A stretch of DNA of 64,000 nt. Source: Planctomycetota bacterium. Its GTDB lineage: Bacteria; Planctomycetota; B15-G4. The notes below the pieces were generated by a model. It did no database searches and had not been told where the DNA came from. It worked only from the letters and a program-made list of their open reading frames with translations. Made by a program: the position numbers and the translations under genes. Shown here piece after piece: positions 27,185 through 34,963 of this stretch (within the stretch, counting starts at the first letter, position 1; every line of letters starts with the position of its first letter). The stretch covers positions 1,175,102 to 1,239,101 of the forward strand of contig BQJR01000001.1 in the NCBI GenBank assembly GCA_021604805.1, in the 5' to 3' direction.

Positions 27185-28048
27185 TCAGCGGCGCCCCCGC
27201 CAGCGGATCAGCGTGATCTCCGGCCGGGCGCCGAGGCGCAGCGGCAGGATCAGCGCGCCCAGACCCCGGTTCACGTGGAGACGTCCACCGCCGGGTAGCC
27301 GGTGGGTGCCCTGAGCCGGGACACCCTCACGAGTGAGGTGGCCCGACCAAGGGGCCCGCAGCTGGCCACCATGCGTGTGGCCACAAAGCACGAGCTCGAA
27401 GCGCCCCGGAGGCAGGCGTTCGGCCACCGCCGGGTGATGACACAGCAGCACCGCCGGCGGATCGACGGGCAGCCCCGCGCAGGCTCGGTCGAGGTCGGCG
27501 CCACGCCCCTCTTCGATGTCGGCGAGCCCTACGAGCGCCAGACGTGCGCCGCCGTGTTCGAGCAGCACGTGTTCGTCGTGCAGGACGCGCACGCCTTGCC
27601 GCGCGAGACGGCGCGCCAGCTGCGCCTCGCGTCGTCCGCGCGAGTCGTGATTCCCGAGCACGGCGTAGGCGCCGAGCCTGCGCGGCATGCGCGCGAAGAA
27701 GCGCCCGAGCAAGTCGAGGTCGGCGAGCTCGTCGGTGAGGAAGTCGCCGGTGAACACGAGCACGTGCGGATCGCACGCGGTCACGAGTTCGACCACGGGC
27801 TGCAGCGTGGCTTCGTCGAGGAAGGGGCCGGCGTGCAGGTCGCTGAGTTGCACGAGGCGCAGCTCGGTGTCCGGCGCGGCGTACGCCTCGGCGTCGAGCT
27901 CCACGTGTTCCACACGCACCTGCCGCGCGAGCAAGGACGTGTAGAGCGCGCGCCCGCTGAACAAGCGCGTGGCACACCAACGCAAGGCCGCGCGCCAGGC
28001 CAAGGACACACGTGAGTAGCGCCGCGGTGCCTTAGAGACGTCGAGCAC
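27185..28048 (-). CDS. Calcineurin-like metallophosphoesterase
   Basis: The 287-aa product has the five conserved blocks: SDLHAG (D70, H72), TGDFLTD (D102), LGNHD (N133, H134), CHHP (about H204) and GHTHGG (223-228). All residues for two metals are present. A hydrophobic/basic N-terminus may peripherally attach it to the membrane, similar to YkuE-type phosphoesterases acting on lipid or nucleotide phosphates. It starts with GTG (28048), 7 nt after the SIS-protein gene, and may be co-transcribed with it. Confidence 0.9.
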   Translation of the reverse strand: MLDVSKAPRRYSRVSLAWRAALRWCATRLFSGRALYTSLLARQVRVEHVELDAEAYAAPDTELRLVQLSDLHAGPFLDEATLQPVVELVTACDPHVLVFTGDFLTDELADLDLLGRFFARMPRRLGAYAVLGNHDSRGRREAQLARRLARQGVRVLHDEHVLLEHGGARLALVGLADIEEGRGADLDRACAGLPVDPPAVLLCHHPAVAERLPPGRFELVLCGHTHGGQLRAPWSGHLTREGVPAQGTHRLPGGGRLHVNRGLGALILPLRLGARPEITLIRWRGRR

Positions 28049-28055
28049 GCGGCGG

Positions 28056-28646
28056 CTACTCGAGGTTCGTGTGACGCGCGCCCAGGTCGTGCTCGGTGGC
28101 GCCCAGCCGTTGGATCATGTCCACCGACGCTTCGTCGAGGAAAGCCAGCGCCGACACTTCGAAGAGCGTGCCGAGCGGGAAGCGTTCGCCGCCCATGGGA
28201 ACGTTGAGCTCCACGGTGACGTCGGCCACGTCGAAGGTGCGTGCGGGCTTGCGCGTGACGACGAGCACACGCGAGCCGCCTTGCCGCGCCGTGTGCATCA
28301 AGGAGAGCACCGTGGGTGTGGTGCCCGAACCCGTGACCGCCACGAGCGCGTCGTGTTCACCGAGGCGCGGCACGGTGGAGTCGTCGAGCGCCCAAGTGGC
28401 CAACCCCATCTGCCCCAGGCGACGCGCGAACGCCGAAGCCATCATGCCCGAGCGTCCGCGCCCCGCGACCACGATCTGACGCGCGGCGAGCAAGCTCTGC
28501 ACGAAGTCTTGCTGCACCTGCGGATCGATGGAGAGCACCGCGCGCTGCACGCTCTCGGCGTAGAAGCGCGCACGCGCCTCGCGCTCTCGAGCCCACCCTT
28601 CGCTGCCGGGAGGCGCGCCTTCGTTGTGCTTCAGAGCAGGGTCCAC
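28056..28646 (-). CDS. SIS-domain sugar isomerase (6-phospho-3-hexuloisomerase-like)
   Basis: The 196-aa product is one SIS domain of the HxlB/PHI group. IVVAGRGRSGMMASAFARRL forms the phosphosugar-binding start, followed by LVAVTGSGTTPTVLSL and later VPMGGERFPLGTLFE, a hallmark region of the group. It could isomerise fructose-6-phosphate and a hexulose-6-phosphate; the partner synthase gene is not nearby. The GTG at 28646, overlapping the upstream reductase gene by 16 nt, is a best guess; the open frame continues much further without homology. Confidence 0.8.
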   Translation of the reverse strand: MDPALKHNEGAPPGSEGWAREREARARFYAESVQRAVLSIDPQVQQDFVQSLLAARQIVVAGRGRSGMMASAFARRLGQMGLATWALDDSTVPRLGEHDALVAVTGSGTTPTVLSLMHTARQGGSRVLVVTRKPARTFDVADVTVELNVPMGGERFPLGTLFEVSALAFLDEASVDMIQRLGATEHDLGARHTNLE

Positions 28647-29512
28647 TGCAGGCGGTCCTCGTTGAACAACGTGCCTTCGCGACAGGCCAACTCGTAGGTG
28701 TGACCGTCGGCTTCGGTGTCGCAAGCGACGGCCACGGCGCACCCGTTGCAGACCGCGTAGCCGCAGCCCATCACGGTTTCCAGGCTGGCGCGCGCTGCCA
28801 CCCCCGCCTCGCGCGACACGTCGCCCACGGCTTCCATCATCGGCTCGGGGCCGCAACTGAGCACGAGCTGCGCGGCGTGTTGCGCGAGATGTCCGCGCAA
28901 GGCCTCGTGCACACGACCGGTGAAGCCAGCGCTGCCGTCGTCGGTGCACAACTGCACTCGGCAACCCGCGTTGGACAGCCGATCGGCGAGGCTCAAGCGG
29001 TCGGCGGTGCGCGCACCGAAGATCACCAGGCTGCTCTGCGCGCGCGGGTCGCCACGTCGCGCCCAACGTTCGATCAAGAACAGGAACGGCGCCACGCCGT
29101 AGCCGCCGGCCACCGCCACGATGTCGTTCTGCGGGAGCTGCTCGTCGATGGAGTGTCCGAGCGGACCCACGAGTCGCGCTTCTTCGCCCGGCTGCAGCGA
29201 GCACAAGAGCGAGGACCCGCGCCCCACCGGCATGATCAGGAACTCGGCTTGCTGGCTGCCGTCGTCGCCGCGTTGCCATCCGAGGATGCTGAAGGGACGC
29301 GGCAGCAGCGGGAAGTCGGCGTGGCGCGTGCTGAGCATGGCGAACTGCCCCGGCGCCGCTTCGGGCACGGAGCTCGGCACGTCGAAACGCAGCAGATGAC
29401 AGCCGCCGCGCACGACCTCGTTGCTCACGAGCCGCGCGGTGGCGCTGGCCATGCGTGGCTCGGGCGACGCGTTCGCGCCGGGTGTCGGTGGTGTGCTCGC
29501 GGTGGCAGACAT
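28631..29512 (-). CDS. PyrK-like flavin/iron-sulfur electron transfer protein
   Basis: Ferredoxin-NADP reductase fold with an FAD lobe (about residues 25-120; RPFSILGW is the FAD motif) and an NAD lobe starting GGYGVAPFLFL. A C-terminal [2Fe-2S] module follows, with ligands C250, C255, C258 and C277 in the pattern GCGYAVCNGC...ACREGTLF. This is the layout of the electron-transfer subunit of type 1B dihydroorotate dehydrogenase. No pyrD is visible next to it, so either the partner is elsewhere or it serves another oxidoreductase. The ATG at 29512 opens a divergent 72-nt promoter region shared with the Nudix gene. Confidence 0.87.
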   Translation of the reverse strand: MSATASTPPTPGANASPEPRMASATARLVSNEVVRGGCHLLRFDVPSSVPEAAPGQFAMLSTRHADFPLLPRPFSILGWQRGDDGSQQAEFLIMPVGRGSSLLCSLQPGEEARLVGPLGHSIDEQLPQNDIVAVAGGYGVAPFLFLIERWARRGDPRAQSSLVIFGARTADRLSLADRLSNAGCRVQLCTDDGSAGFTGRVHEALRGHLAQHAAQLVLSCGPEPMMEAVGDVSREAGVAARASLETVMGCGYAVCNGCAVAVACDTEADGHTYELACREGTLFNEDRLQWTLL

Positions 29513-29584
29513 CTCGGCGCGGATCCTATCATCTGCGCAGCCCGTCCCCGCCCCGACCGCGAGCCTCGCCGCCGCGCCGCCTTC

Positions 29585-30013
29585 ATGACTGTCCTCGCCG
29601 CTGGCATCGTGTTGCACCGCCCCGGGCCCGACGGCCCGCAACTGCTCTTGCTGCGCAACCGTGACAACGGTCACTGGGGTCTCCCCAAGGGTCGCCGCGA
29701 CGAGGGCGACGCGCACGAGATCGCCACCGCGCAGCGCGAAGTGCTCGAGGAAACCGGCTGGGACGGACTGCGCCTGCACCGCGCCTTCCGCGTGCAGCAG
29801 GAGTACGTGGTGCGAGGCAGCTCCGACGACGGCCGACTCAAGCGCGTGGTGTACTTCTTGGCCGCAGCCCCGGGCGAACGCCCCACACTCTCCGAAGAGC
29901 ACGAGTCGTGGTGCTGGGCGGGCGCCGAGGAGCTGGAAGAGCTGCTGGCTTACGAGAAGTTGCGCGAGGTCGCGCGGGCCGCGGTCGCAGCACTCACTCC
30001 GGCCACAGCGTGA
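29585..30013 (+). CDS. Nudix hydrolase, diadenosine-polyphosphate type
   Basis: The 142-aa protein has the pattern of bis(5'-nucleosyl)-tetraphosphatases: AAGIVLHRP at the start, GHWGLPKG, then the Nudix box. The box reads GRRDEGDAHEIATAQREVLEETGW; RE-x-x-EE-x-G is intact, but the preceding Glu is Asp and one residue is inserted. Such enzymes remove signalling or toxic dinucleotides. The ATG at 29585 is chosen because homology begins there. The stop overlaps the next gene by GTGA. Confidence 0.85.
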   Translation: MTVLAAGIVLHRPGPDGPQLLLLRNRDNGHWGLPKGRRDEGDAHEIATAQREVLEETGWDGLRLHRAFRVQQEYVVRGSSDDGRLKRVVYFLAAAPGERPTLSEEHESWCWAGAEELEELLAYEKLREVARAAVAALTPATA

Positions 30014-31437
30014 CGCTCCACGCGCCTTACTTCCTGTTCCTCGCCATCGTGCTGGCCTGGAACTTGTGGGCGGCTCGCGGCGCGCGCGGCTTCGAGCGCT
30101 GGACGATCCTGCCGCTGCAGCTCGCGCTCACGGTCGTGCTGCTGCGCGATCGTTTCTTCATGGAGCAACCGGCGTGGCTGCTCGCGCCGGGCGTGGCGCT
30201 GCTGTTCCCTGCGCTCTTCGCGCTGGGTCTGTTGCAGAACGGGCGCGTCTGGCGCACGCGCGGCGAACCACGTCTCACGGAGTTCGCTCTGCTGGCCTTC
30301 AACTTGGTGGTGGGAGCGTGCGTCGCGCTGGTGGCGGCAGAGAGCGCGGGCTGGTCGAGCGGGCCGAAGGGCGCGGTGCTGCTGGCCGACTACGCCTTGC
30401 TGCAAGACCTGCTCGGTCACCGGCTCGCGCATGAGTGGACGCTTTGCTGGCACCTCCCTTTCCTGTTCCGACGTCGGGCGCCGAGCACGCTGCCCGGCGC
30501 CTTCATGGGTCTGTTCCCCGCGGCGCTCGCCGCCTTCTCCGTGATCTTGCTCGGGGCCTTGCTCGGCAGCAGCGCGCACGTCATCGAGAGCTTCGCGAGT
30601 GAACCGCAGGCGTCGCCCCGTGTGCAGATCCCCACGGGTGTCTGGATGCGTGCTGACGAAGCCAGCGCGAGTGCTCCGCCCGGAGCGTTGCAGGCTTGGG
30701 TGCTGCCCGCCGACCACAGCGGAAACGGGCTGCCCGAGGTGGCGCCGGACACACTCGTGCTCGCCTTGCGCGCGCCCGAGTCATGGACGCGCGAGCGCCC
30801 CGAAGCCGCGCTCGCCGCCGACGTCTTCCGCACCGGTGCGCTGCGCCTCGCCGCACGCCTGCGTCCGCGCCTGCTGCTGCCTTACCCCGAACCCGACGGC
30901 GAAGGCACCGCCTTCTTCGGCCCCGACATCACGCCCGAGCAGTGGGCCACGTGGCTGCAGTCCACGCGCGCCGCGCTGCGTGAGGTCTCACCGAACTCGC
31001 TGCTGGGCGTGCGGCTCGCCAGCACTTCCCCGCGCGGCCGACGCTTGTTCAGCGCCTTCGCCACCACACCCGACTGCGTGGACGTGCTCGGACCACGGCT
31101 CTCGGTGGGCGGCGTCGCGCCTGCTGCCGCAGGCTTCGCGGCCGCCACGCTCGACACCTGGGAAGAGTGGTCGGCGGACCTCGTCGAGCCCCCGGCACTT
31201 TGGATCTTGGCCGCCGGACTCTCCCCGCTGGCTTACGGCGAGCGCGCTCAGGAACAGTTCCTGCTCGGTGTCCTGGCGCGCGCCGAGACGCGAGGCGGGA
31301 TCGAGGCGGTGTTGCTCGACGGTTGGCGCGATCGCGGACGCACGCGCGGGTTGTTGCGCGCCGACGGCAGCTCGAGACCCGCCGGAATCGCGGTCGCCGA
31401 GCGGCTCTCCTCGCAAGGCGCGCGACGCGGTCGCTAA
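30010..31437 (+). CDS. Polytopic membrane protein with a large soluble C-terminal domain
   Basis: The GTG at 30010 overlaps the Nudix stop. The 475-aa product has about six hydrophobic helices in its first 190 residues, including a loop LLGHRLAHEWTLCWHLPFL. A roughly 270-residue soluble domain follows. Its alternating hydrophobic strands and helices (WMRADEAS, LVLALRAPESW, LLLPYPEPDGEG, LGVRLAST, IEAVLLDGWRDRGR) suggest a TIM-barrel, possibly glycoside-hydrolase-like. I recognise no catalytic motif. Function unknown. Confidence 0.7.
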   Translation: MTLHAPYFLFLAIVLAWNLWAARGARGFERWTILPLQLALTVVLLRDRFFMEQPAWLLAPGVALLFPALFALGLLQNGRVWRTRGEPRLTEFALLAFNLVVGACVALVAAESAGWSSGPKGAVLLADYALLQDLLGHRLAHEWTLCWHLPFLFRRRAPSTLPGAFMGLFPAALAAFSVILLGALLGSSAHVIESFASEPQASPRVQIPTGVWMRADEASASAPPGALQAWVLPADHSGNGLPEVAPDTLVLALRAPESWTRERPEAALAADVFRTGALRLAARLRPRLLLPYPEPDGEGTAFFGPDITPEQWATWLQSTRAALREVSPNSLLGVRLASTSPRGRRLFSAFATTPDCVDVLGPRLSVGGVAPAAAGFAAATLDTWEEWSADLVEPPALWILAAGLSPLAYGERAQEQFLLGVLARAETRGGIEAVLLDGWRDRGRTRGLLRADGSSRPAGIAVAERLSSQGARRGR

Positions 31438-31512
31438 CATGCCGCGGCGCTGTCGGCTCGTGGGCCGACGGAGCGCTGTTGCTCCCCCACTCGCTTTCTC
31501 CGTCAGGTTGCC

Positions 31513-33261
31513 ATGAGTCGCTACGCACGTGCCTTCGCCGAGGTCCTCGCCCCGCTGGTCGAGGCGCCCGCCGAGGAACTGACTCCGCTCATCGGCGCGC
31601 CGCCGCGCCCCGAGATGGGCCAGCTCGCCTTCCCGTGTTTCGGTCTGGCCAAGACGCGTCGTACCTCGCCGGTGGCGATCGCGACCGAGCTCGTGGCGCA
31701 GCTCGCGGAGAGCACGCACAACGTGGCGTGGATCGAGTCGGTGAGCGCCGCGGGACCGTACGTGAACCTGCACCTGTGCGCCGCCGCCGTCGCGGCCGAG
31801 GTCTTGCCCGACGTGCTCGCTGCGGGCGCCGCGTTCGGCGGCTCCACGCACGGCGGCGGTCGCGCCGTCACCGTGGACTACTCGTCGCCGAACATCGCCA
31901 AGAGCTTCGGCGTGCACCACTTGCGCAGCACCGTCATCGGCCACGCACTCGTGGGCATGTTGCGCGCCGCCGGCTACCGCCCCGTGGGCATCAACCACTT
32001 GGGCGACTGGGGCACACAGTTCGGCCAGCTGCTCGCCATCTGGCAAGACGAGGGCGACGAAGAACGACTCGCCAAGGAAGGCATCGACTACCTGCTCGAA
32101 CTCTACGTGGAGTTCAACCGGCGCAAGGAAGAGAAGCCCGAGCTGCAAGAGCGCGCGCGCGAGTGTTTCAAGTCGCTGGAACAGGGCGACGCCGAAGCGC
32201 GGCGATTGTGGGCGCTGTTCCGCGCCACGTCGCTGCGCGAGTTCGAGCGTGTCTACGCCATGCTCGGCATCGAGTTCGACAACACCGCCGGCGAGAGCTT
32301 CTACGAAGACAAGATGCCCGCCGTGGTCGAGGAGCTGGAGAGCAAAGGCCTGCTCGTGGAGAGCGAAGGCGCCACCGTGGTGGACCTCGAACCCTACGAG
32401 CTCGGGGCCGCACTGATCCGCAAGGCCGACGGCTCCACGCTCTACCTCACGCGCGACCTCGCGTCGGCCGAGTGGCGTCACAAGACCTTCGACTTCGCGC
32501 GTTCGCTCTACGTGGTCGGCGGCGCGCAGGCGCTGCACTTCGCGCAACTCAAGAAGGTGCTCGAGTTGCTCGGTCGCGACTGGCACGAGCTCGTGGAACA
32601 CGTGCCCTTCGGCTTGATGCGCTTCAAGGACCGCAAGATGAGCACGCGCAAGGGCGACATCATCCGCCTGGAAGACGTGCTGCTGCGCGCCGTGAAGCTC
32701 GCGCGAGAGACCATCGAGTCCGGCGCGGAGGAAAAGGGCCGCGCGCTGCCACCCGACATCGACGAACTCGCGCATCGCATCGGCGTGGGCGCCGTGGTCT
32801 TCAACGACCTCAAGAACCGTCGTCAGCGCGACGTGGTCTTCGATTGGAACGAGGTGCTCTCCTTCGAAGGCGAGACCGGCCCGTACCTCCAATACACCGC
32901 GGCGCGCATCGGCTCGATGATCGAGAAGGCCGACGCAGCACCGAGCGCCGAGCTGCACACCGAGCTGCTCGTCAGCGAGGAAGAGCTCGCCGTGCTGCTC
33001 GCCGTCGACGGATTGCCCGGCTGCCTGCTGCGCGCGCTCAAGGCCTGCGAACCCTCGATCGTGGCCGACACGCTGCTCGACATCGCCGCGCGCTTCTCCA
33101 CCTTGTATGCACGCCGCGACGCCGACAACCGTCGCGACTGGCAAGTGCTCACCGACGATCCCGCGTTGAGTGCGGCTCGCCTCGGCCTGGCGAGCGCGGT
33201 CCGCACGGCGCTCGTGAACGGACTGGGCTGGTTGGGTGTCCCCGTGCCGGATCGGATGTAG
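31513..33261 (+). CDS. argS: Arginyl-tRNA synthetase
   Basis: Class I synthetase charging tRNA-Arg. The 582-aa product resembles the mitochondrial RARS2-like branch: DYSSPNIAK, GDWGTQFGQLL, YLTRDLASA, HVPFGLMRFKDRKMSTRKG. KMSTRK is at 375-380. The signature normally reading HxGH after SSPNIAK is GVHH here (residues 133-136), so the first histidine is Gly and the Gly is His; the second His is kept. The C-terminal tRNA anticodon domain is complete. It is separated by 75 nt from the membrane protein gene and followed 65 nt later by apt. Confidence 0.95.
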   Translation: MSRYARAFAEVLAPLVEAPAEELTPLIGAPPRPEMGQLAFPCFGLAKTRRTSPVAIATELVAQLAESTHNVAWIESVSAAGPYVNLHLCAAAVAAEVLPDVLAAGAAFGGSTHGGGRAVTVDYSSPNIAKSFGVHHLRSTVIGHALVGMLRAAGYRPVGINHLGDWGTQFGQLLAIWQDEGDEERLAKEGIDYLLELYVEFNRRKEEKPELQERARECFKSLEQGDAEARRLWALFRATSLREFERVYAMLGIEFDNTAGESFYEDKMPAVVEELESKGLLVESEGATVVDLEPYELGAALIRKADGSTLYLTRDLASAEWRHKTFDFARSLYVVGGAQALHFAQLKKVLELLGRDWHELVEHVPFGLMRFKDRKMSTRKGDIIRLEDVLLRAVKLARETIESGAEEKGRALPPDIDELAHRIGVGAVVFNDLKNRRQRDVVFDWNEVLSFEGETGPYLQYTAARIGSMIEKADAAPSAELHTELLVSEEELAVLLAVDGLPGCLLRALKACEPSIVADTLLDIAARFSTLYARRDADNRRDWQVLTDDPALSAARLGLASAVRTALVNGLGWLGVPVPDRM

Positions 33262-33326
33262 GCTGTCAGGGTCTGTGCCCTGGCACACCCGCTTCTCGCT
33301 TCCACCCCGACCTCCGAGCCGGCTCC

Positions 33327-33845
33327 ATGCAAGACATCGAACAGCACATCCGCGACATCCCCGACTTCCCGAAGCCCGGGATCATGTTCAAGGACATCAC
33401 GCCGCTGCTGGGCAACCACACCGCCTTTCAGCGCAGCATCGAGGAACTCGGCAAGCTCACGGCTGATGTGAAGTGCGACGCAGTGATCGGCATCGAGTCG
33501 CGCGGCTTCCTGTTCGGCACCGCGCTCGCGCTGGCGAAGGGCGTGGGCTTCGTGCCGATTCGCAAGCCCGGCAAGCTCCCCGCCGACGTCGTGCGCCAGG
33601 AATACAGCCTGGAGTACGGCACCGACGCGATCGAGATGCATCGCGACGCCTTGCAGAGCGGCCAATCCGTCATCGTGATCGACGACCTGATCGCCACCGG
33701 CGGCACCGCTGCAGCAGCCTGCGACCTCGTGGAATCCGTGGGCGCGCAAGTGTCTGCACTCGGCTTCGTGATCGCGCTCGACTTCCTTCCGTGGCAAGAC
33801 AAGTTGCCCGGCCGCGACGTGCGCGCACTTCTCAGATATTCCTAG
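33327..33845 (+). CDS. apt: Adenine phosphoribosyltransferase
   Basis: Salvages adenine to AMP with PRPP. The 172-aa product has the family N-terminus IPDFPKPGIMFKDITPLL, the flexible loop region RKPGKLPADV and the PRPP motif VIVIDDLIATGGTAAA (115-130). The ATG at 33327 gives the standard length; the same frame stays open far upstream inside argS, which is a shadow. No other purine gene is adjacent. A weak hairpin (CGGCTC/GAGCCG) lies just after the stop. Confidence 0.96.
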   Translation: MQDIEQHIRDIPDFPKPGIMFKDITPLLGNHTAFQRSIEELGKLTADVKCDAVIGIESRGFLFGTALALAKGVGFVPIRKPGKLPADVVRQEYSLEYGTDAIEMHRDALQSGQSVIVIDDLIATGGTAAAACDLVESVGAQVSALGFVIALDFLPWQDKLPGRDVRALLRYS

Positions 33846-33989
33846 TCGGCTCTCAAGTCACTCGATTCCGAGCCGGAAGAGAGAGCGTGCTGGCGAAGGC
33901 GATCTGACCCCGCTTGCGCCGCCAGATTCGCGACCTATTCTTTCCTCCACCCGATCCCGGCCCGAAGCCGATAGTAGAGGAATCCTCCC

Positions 33990-34541
33990 ATGACCCCTGC
34001 GACGAGCACCCCGATGTCGAACCGCTTCAAGCAGAAGCTGAAGGAGATCCGCGACGAGTCTGAACGGCGCGCTGTGGTCTCTCACAAAACCCGCACGGAT
34101 GAAGATCTGCACCGCTCTGAGAAGACGGTGAAGTCCTTCGAGTTCCGTGAACGCGTGGAAGCTGTGATCGAGGAGCTCGTGATCAATTTCCAGGCCGAGG
34201 CCCCCGGCTTCGTCCTCACACGTGGATTCTTCGAAGGCAAGTACATGCTCGCCATGCGCCTCGAGGAACAACTGGTCAACGAAGACGGCAAACCCGGCCA
34301 GTACTTCTCGCGCCTGGTGTTCTTGCTCGACCCGCACAGCGAAGACGACACCTTTGCTGTCGAGTGCCGCAAGACGATCCGCAACCGCGACAGCGAAACG
34401 CTCTCGCGCGCCGGAGCCATGGCCACGGAAGAGATGTCCACCTACTCCGAGTTCGTCGAGCAGCAGTTCCTGGCCTTCGCCGAGGCCTACTTCGCGGACA
34501 CGGACCTCACGCGTCCGCCCGCAGCCGGGGCGCCTGCCTGA
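33990..34541 (+). CDS. Conserved-looking cytoplasmic protein of unknown function
   Basis: The 183-aa product starts at an ATG preceded by AGAGGA. It is charged and mostly helical at the N-terminus (residues 10-60), with a middle region that reads as alternating strand and helix (ELVINFQAE, GKYMLAMRLEEQ, YFSRLVFLLDP). A helical C-terminal segment ends in a Pro/Ala tail. It has no signal peptide or membrane helix. I do not recognise the family. It is the gene immediately before the long regulatory leader of the sigma factor, and a hairpin terminator separates them. Confidence 0.75.
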   Translation: MTPATSTPMSNRFKQKLKEIRDESERRAVVSHKTRTDEDLHRSEKTVKSFEFRERVEAVIEELVINFQAEAPGFVLTRGFFEGKYMLAMRLEEQLVNEDGKPGQYFSRLVFLLDPHSEDDTFAVECRKTIRNRDSETLSRAGAMATEEMSTYSEFVEQQFLAFAEAYFADTDLTRPPAAGAPA

Positions 34542-34554
34542 TCCGCGGCACCTA

Positions 34555-34578
34555 GGCTGATTTGCTGGCTGATTTGCT
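34555..34578. repeat. 12-nt perfect tandem duplication
   Basis: GGCTGATTTGCT occurs twice, at 34555-34566 and 34567-34578, just upstream of the terminator hairpin. No role is evident. Confidence 0.85.
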
Positions 34579-34595
34579 CCCCCTCGCGGGAGCCT

Positions 34596-34624
34596 CCGGA
34601 GCCGGGCCTTGTGCTCGGCTCCGG
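34596..34624 (+). terminator. Intrinsic terminator after the 183-aa protein gene
   Basis: A 9-bp perfect stem CCGGAGCCG/CGGCTCCGG (34596-34604 with 34616-34624) with an 11-nt loop is followed by TCAATTCT. It insulates the sigma-factor leader from upstream transcription. Confidence 0.7.
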
Positions 34625-34805
34625 TCAATTCTGGGGGCTGGTCCTCCAACTGGTGACGCCTTCCCAGCGAGAATCTCAAGTCGCGCCCGGTGAAGGACGA
34701 TCTCAGAACAACCGCGAGATCTGCCCTGAATCGGGCTCTCCTCACGTCGGCACCCACTCGCGGTGATTCGGGCCGATGGCAGGCGTCATAAAAAATGAGG
34801 GCAGT

Positions 34806-34836
34806 TTGTACAGCTTGTACAACTTGCACCGATAAC
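34806..34836 (+). promoter_or_regulatory. Sigma-28-like promoter overlapped by a palindromic operator
   Basis: TACAGCTT (34809-34816), 11 nt, then ACCGATAA (34828-34835) matches the sigma-28 (FliA/WhiG) consensus TAAAGTTT-N11-GCCGATAA at 6 of 8 and 7 of 8 positions with exact spacing; transcription would begin near 34842. A perfect inverted repeat TTGTACA-GCT-TGTACAA (34806-34822) overlaps the -35, so a repressor or activator may bind here. A housekeeping-sigma reading (TTGTAC, 19 nt, GATAAC) is the alternative. The region is AT-richer than its surroundings. Confidence 0.6.
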
Positions 34837-34854
34837 CCATTCGTCGACCGGACA

Positions 34855-34959
34855 GGCTCGTCTCGGTCGAACAGGGCAAACCACTCGTAAGGGTGGGACG
34901 CAAAGCTAAAGGGCCCGCGTGCTTAGGCGCCGGGCAGCCAGTTGCCGACAGGGAGAGCC
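34855..34959 (+). promoter_or_regulatory. Cyclic di-GMP-I (GEMM-I) riboswitch in the sigma factor leader
   Basis: The core sequences of the class are all present in order. GGGCAAACC is followed by a 6-bp hairpin with a GUAA tetraloop (CCACTC-GTAA-GGGTGG, 34881-34896) and GACGCAAAGC. The second arm starts GCTAA and returns TTAGGC, and GGCAGCCAGTTGCC and CGA close the aptamer. It closely parallels the well-studied V. cholerae Vc2 RNA. P1 can form between 34866-34869 and 34946-34949. It can extend by GGCTC-G-TCTC (34855-34864) pairing with GGGAGAGCC (34951-34959), which contains the Shine-Dalgarno sequence. Ligand binding is therefore predicted to hide the ribosome site of the sigma gene (off switch). 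Confidence 0.93.
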
Positions 34960-34963
34960 TTCA

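Noticed and set aside
28647..29279. Upstream extension of the SIS protein frame
   Set aside because: Arg-rich shadow inside the PyrK-like gene; homology begins near the GTG at 28646.
31167..33845. 892-aa open frame on the + strand over argS
   Set aside because: Only its last 172 codons (apt) are real; the rest is an Arg-rich shadow of argS in another frame.
33967..33974. GCCGATAG resembles a sigma-28 -10 element before the 183-aa protein gene
   Set aside because: No matching -35 at 11-nt spacing, and it lies only 16 nt before the ATG; such hexamers are common in GC-rich DNA.
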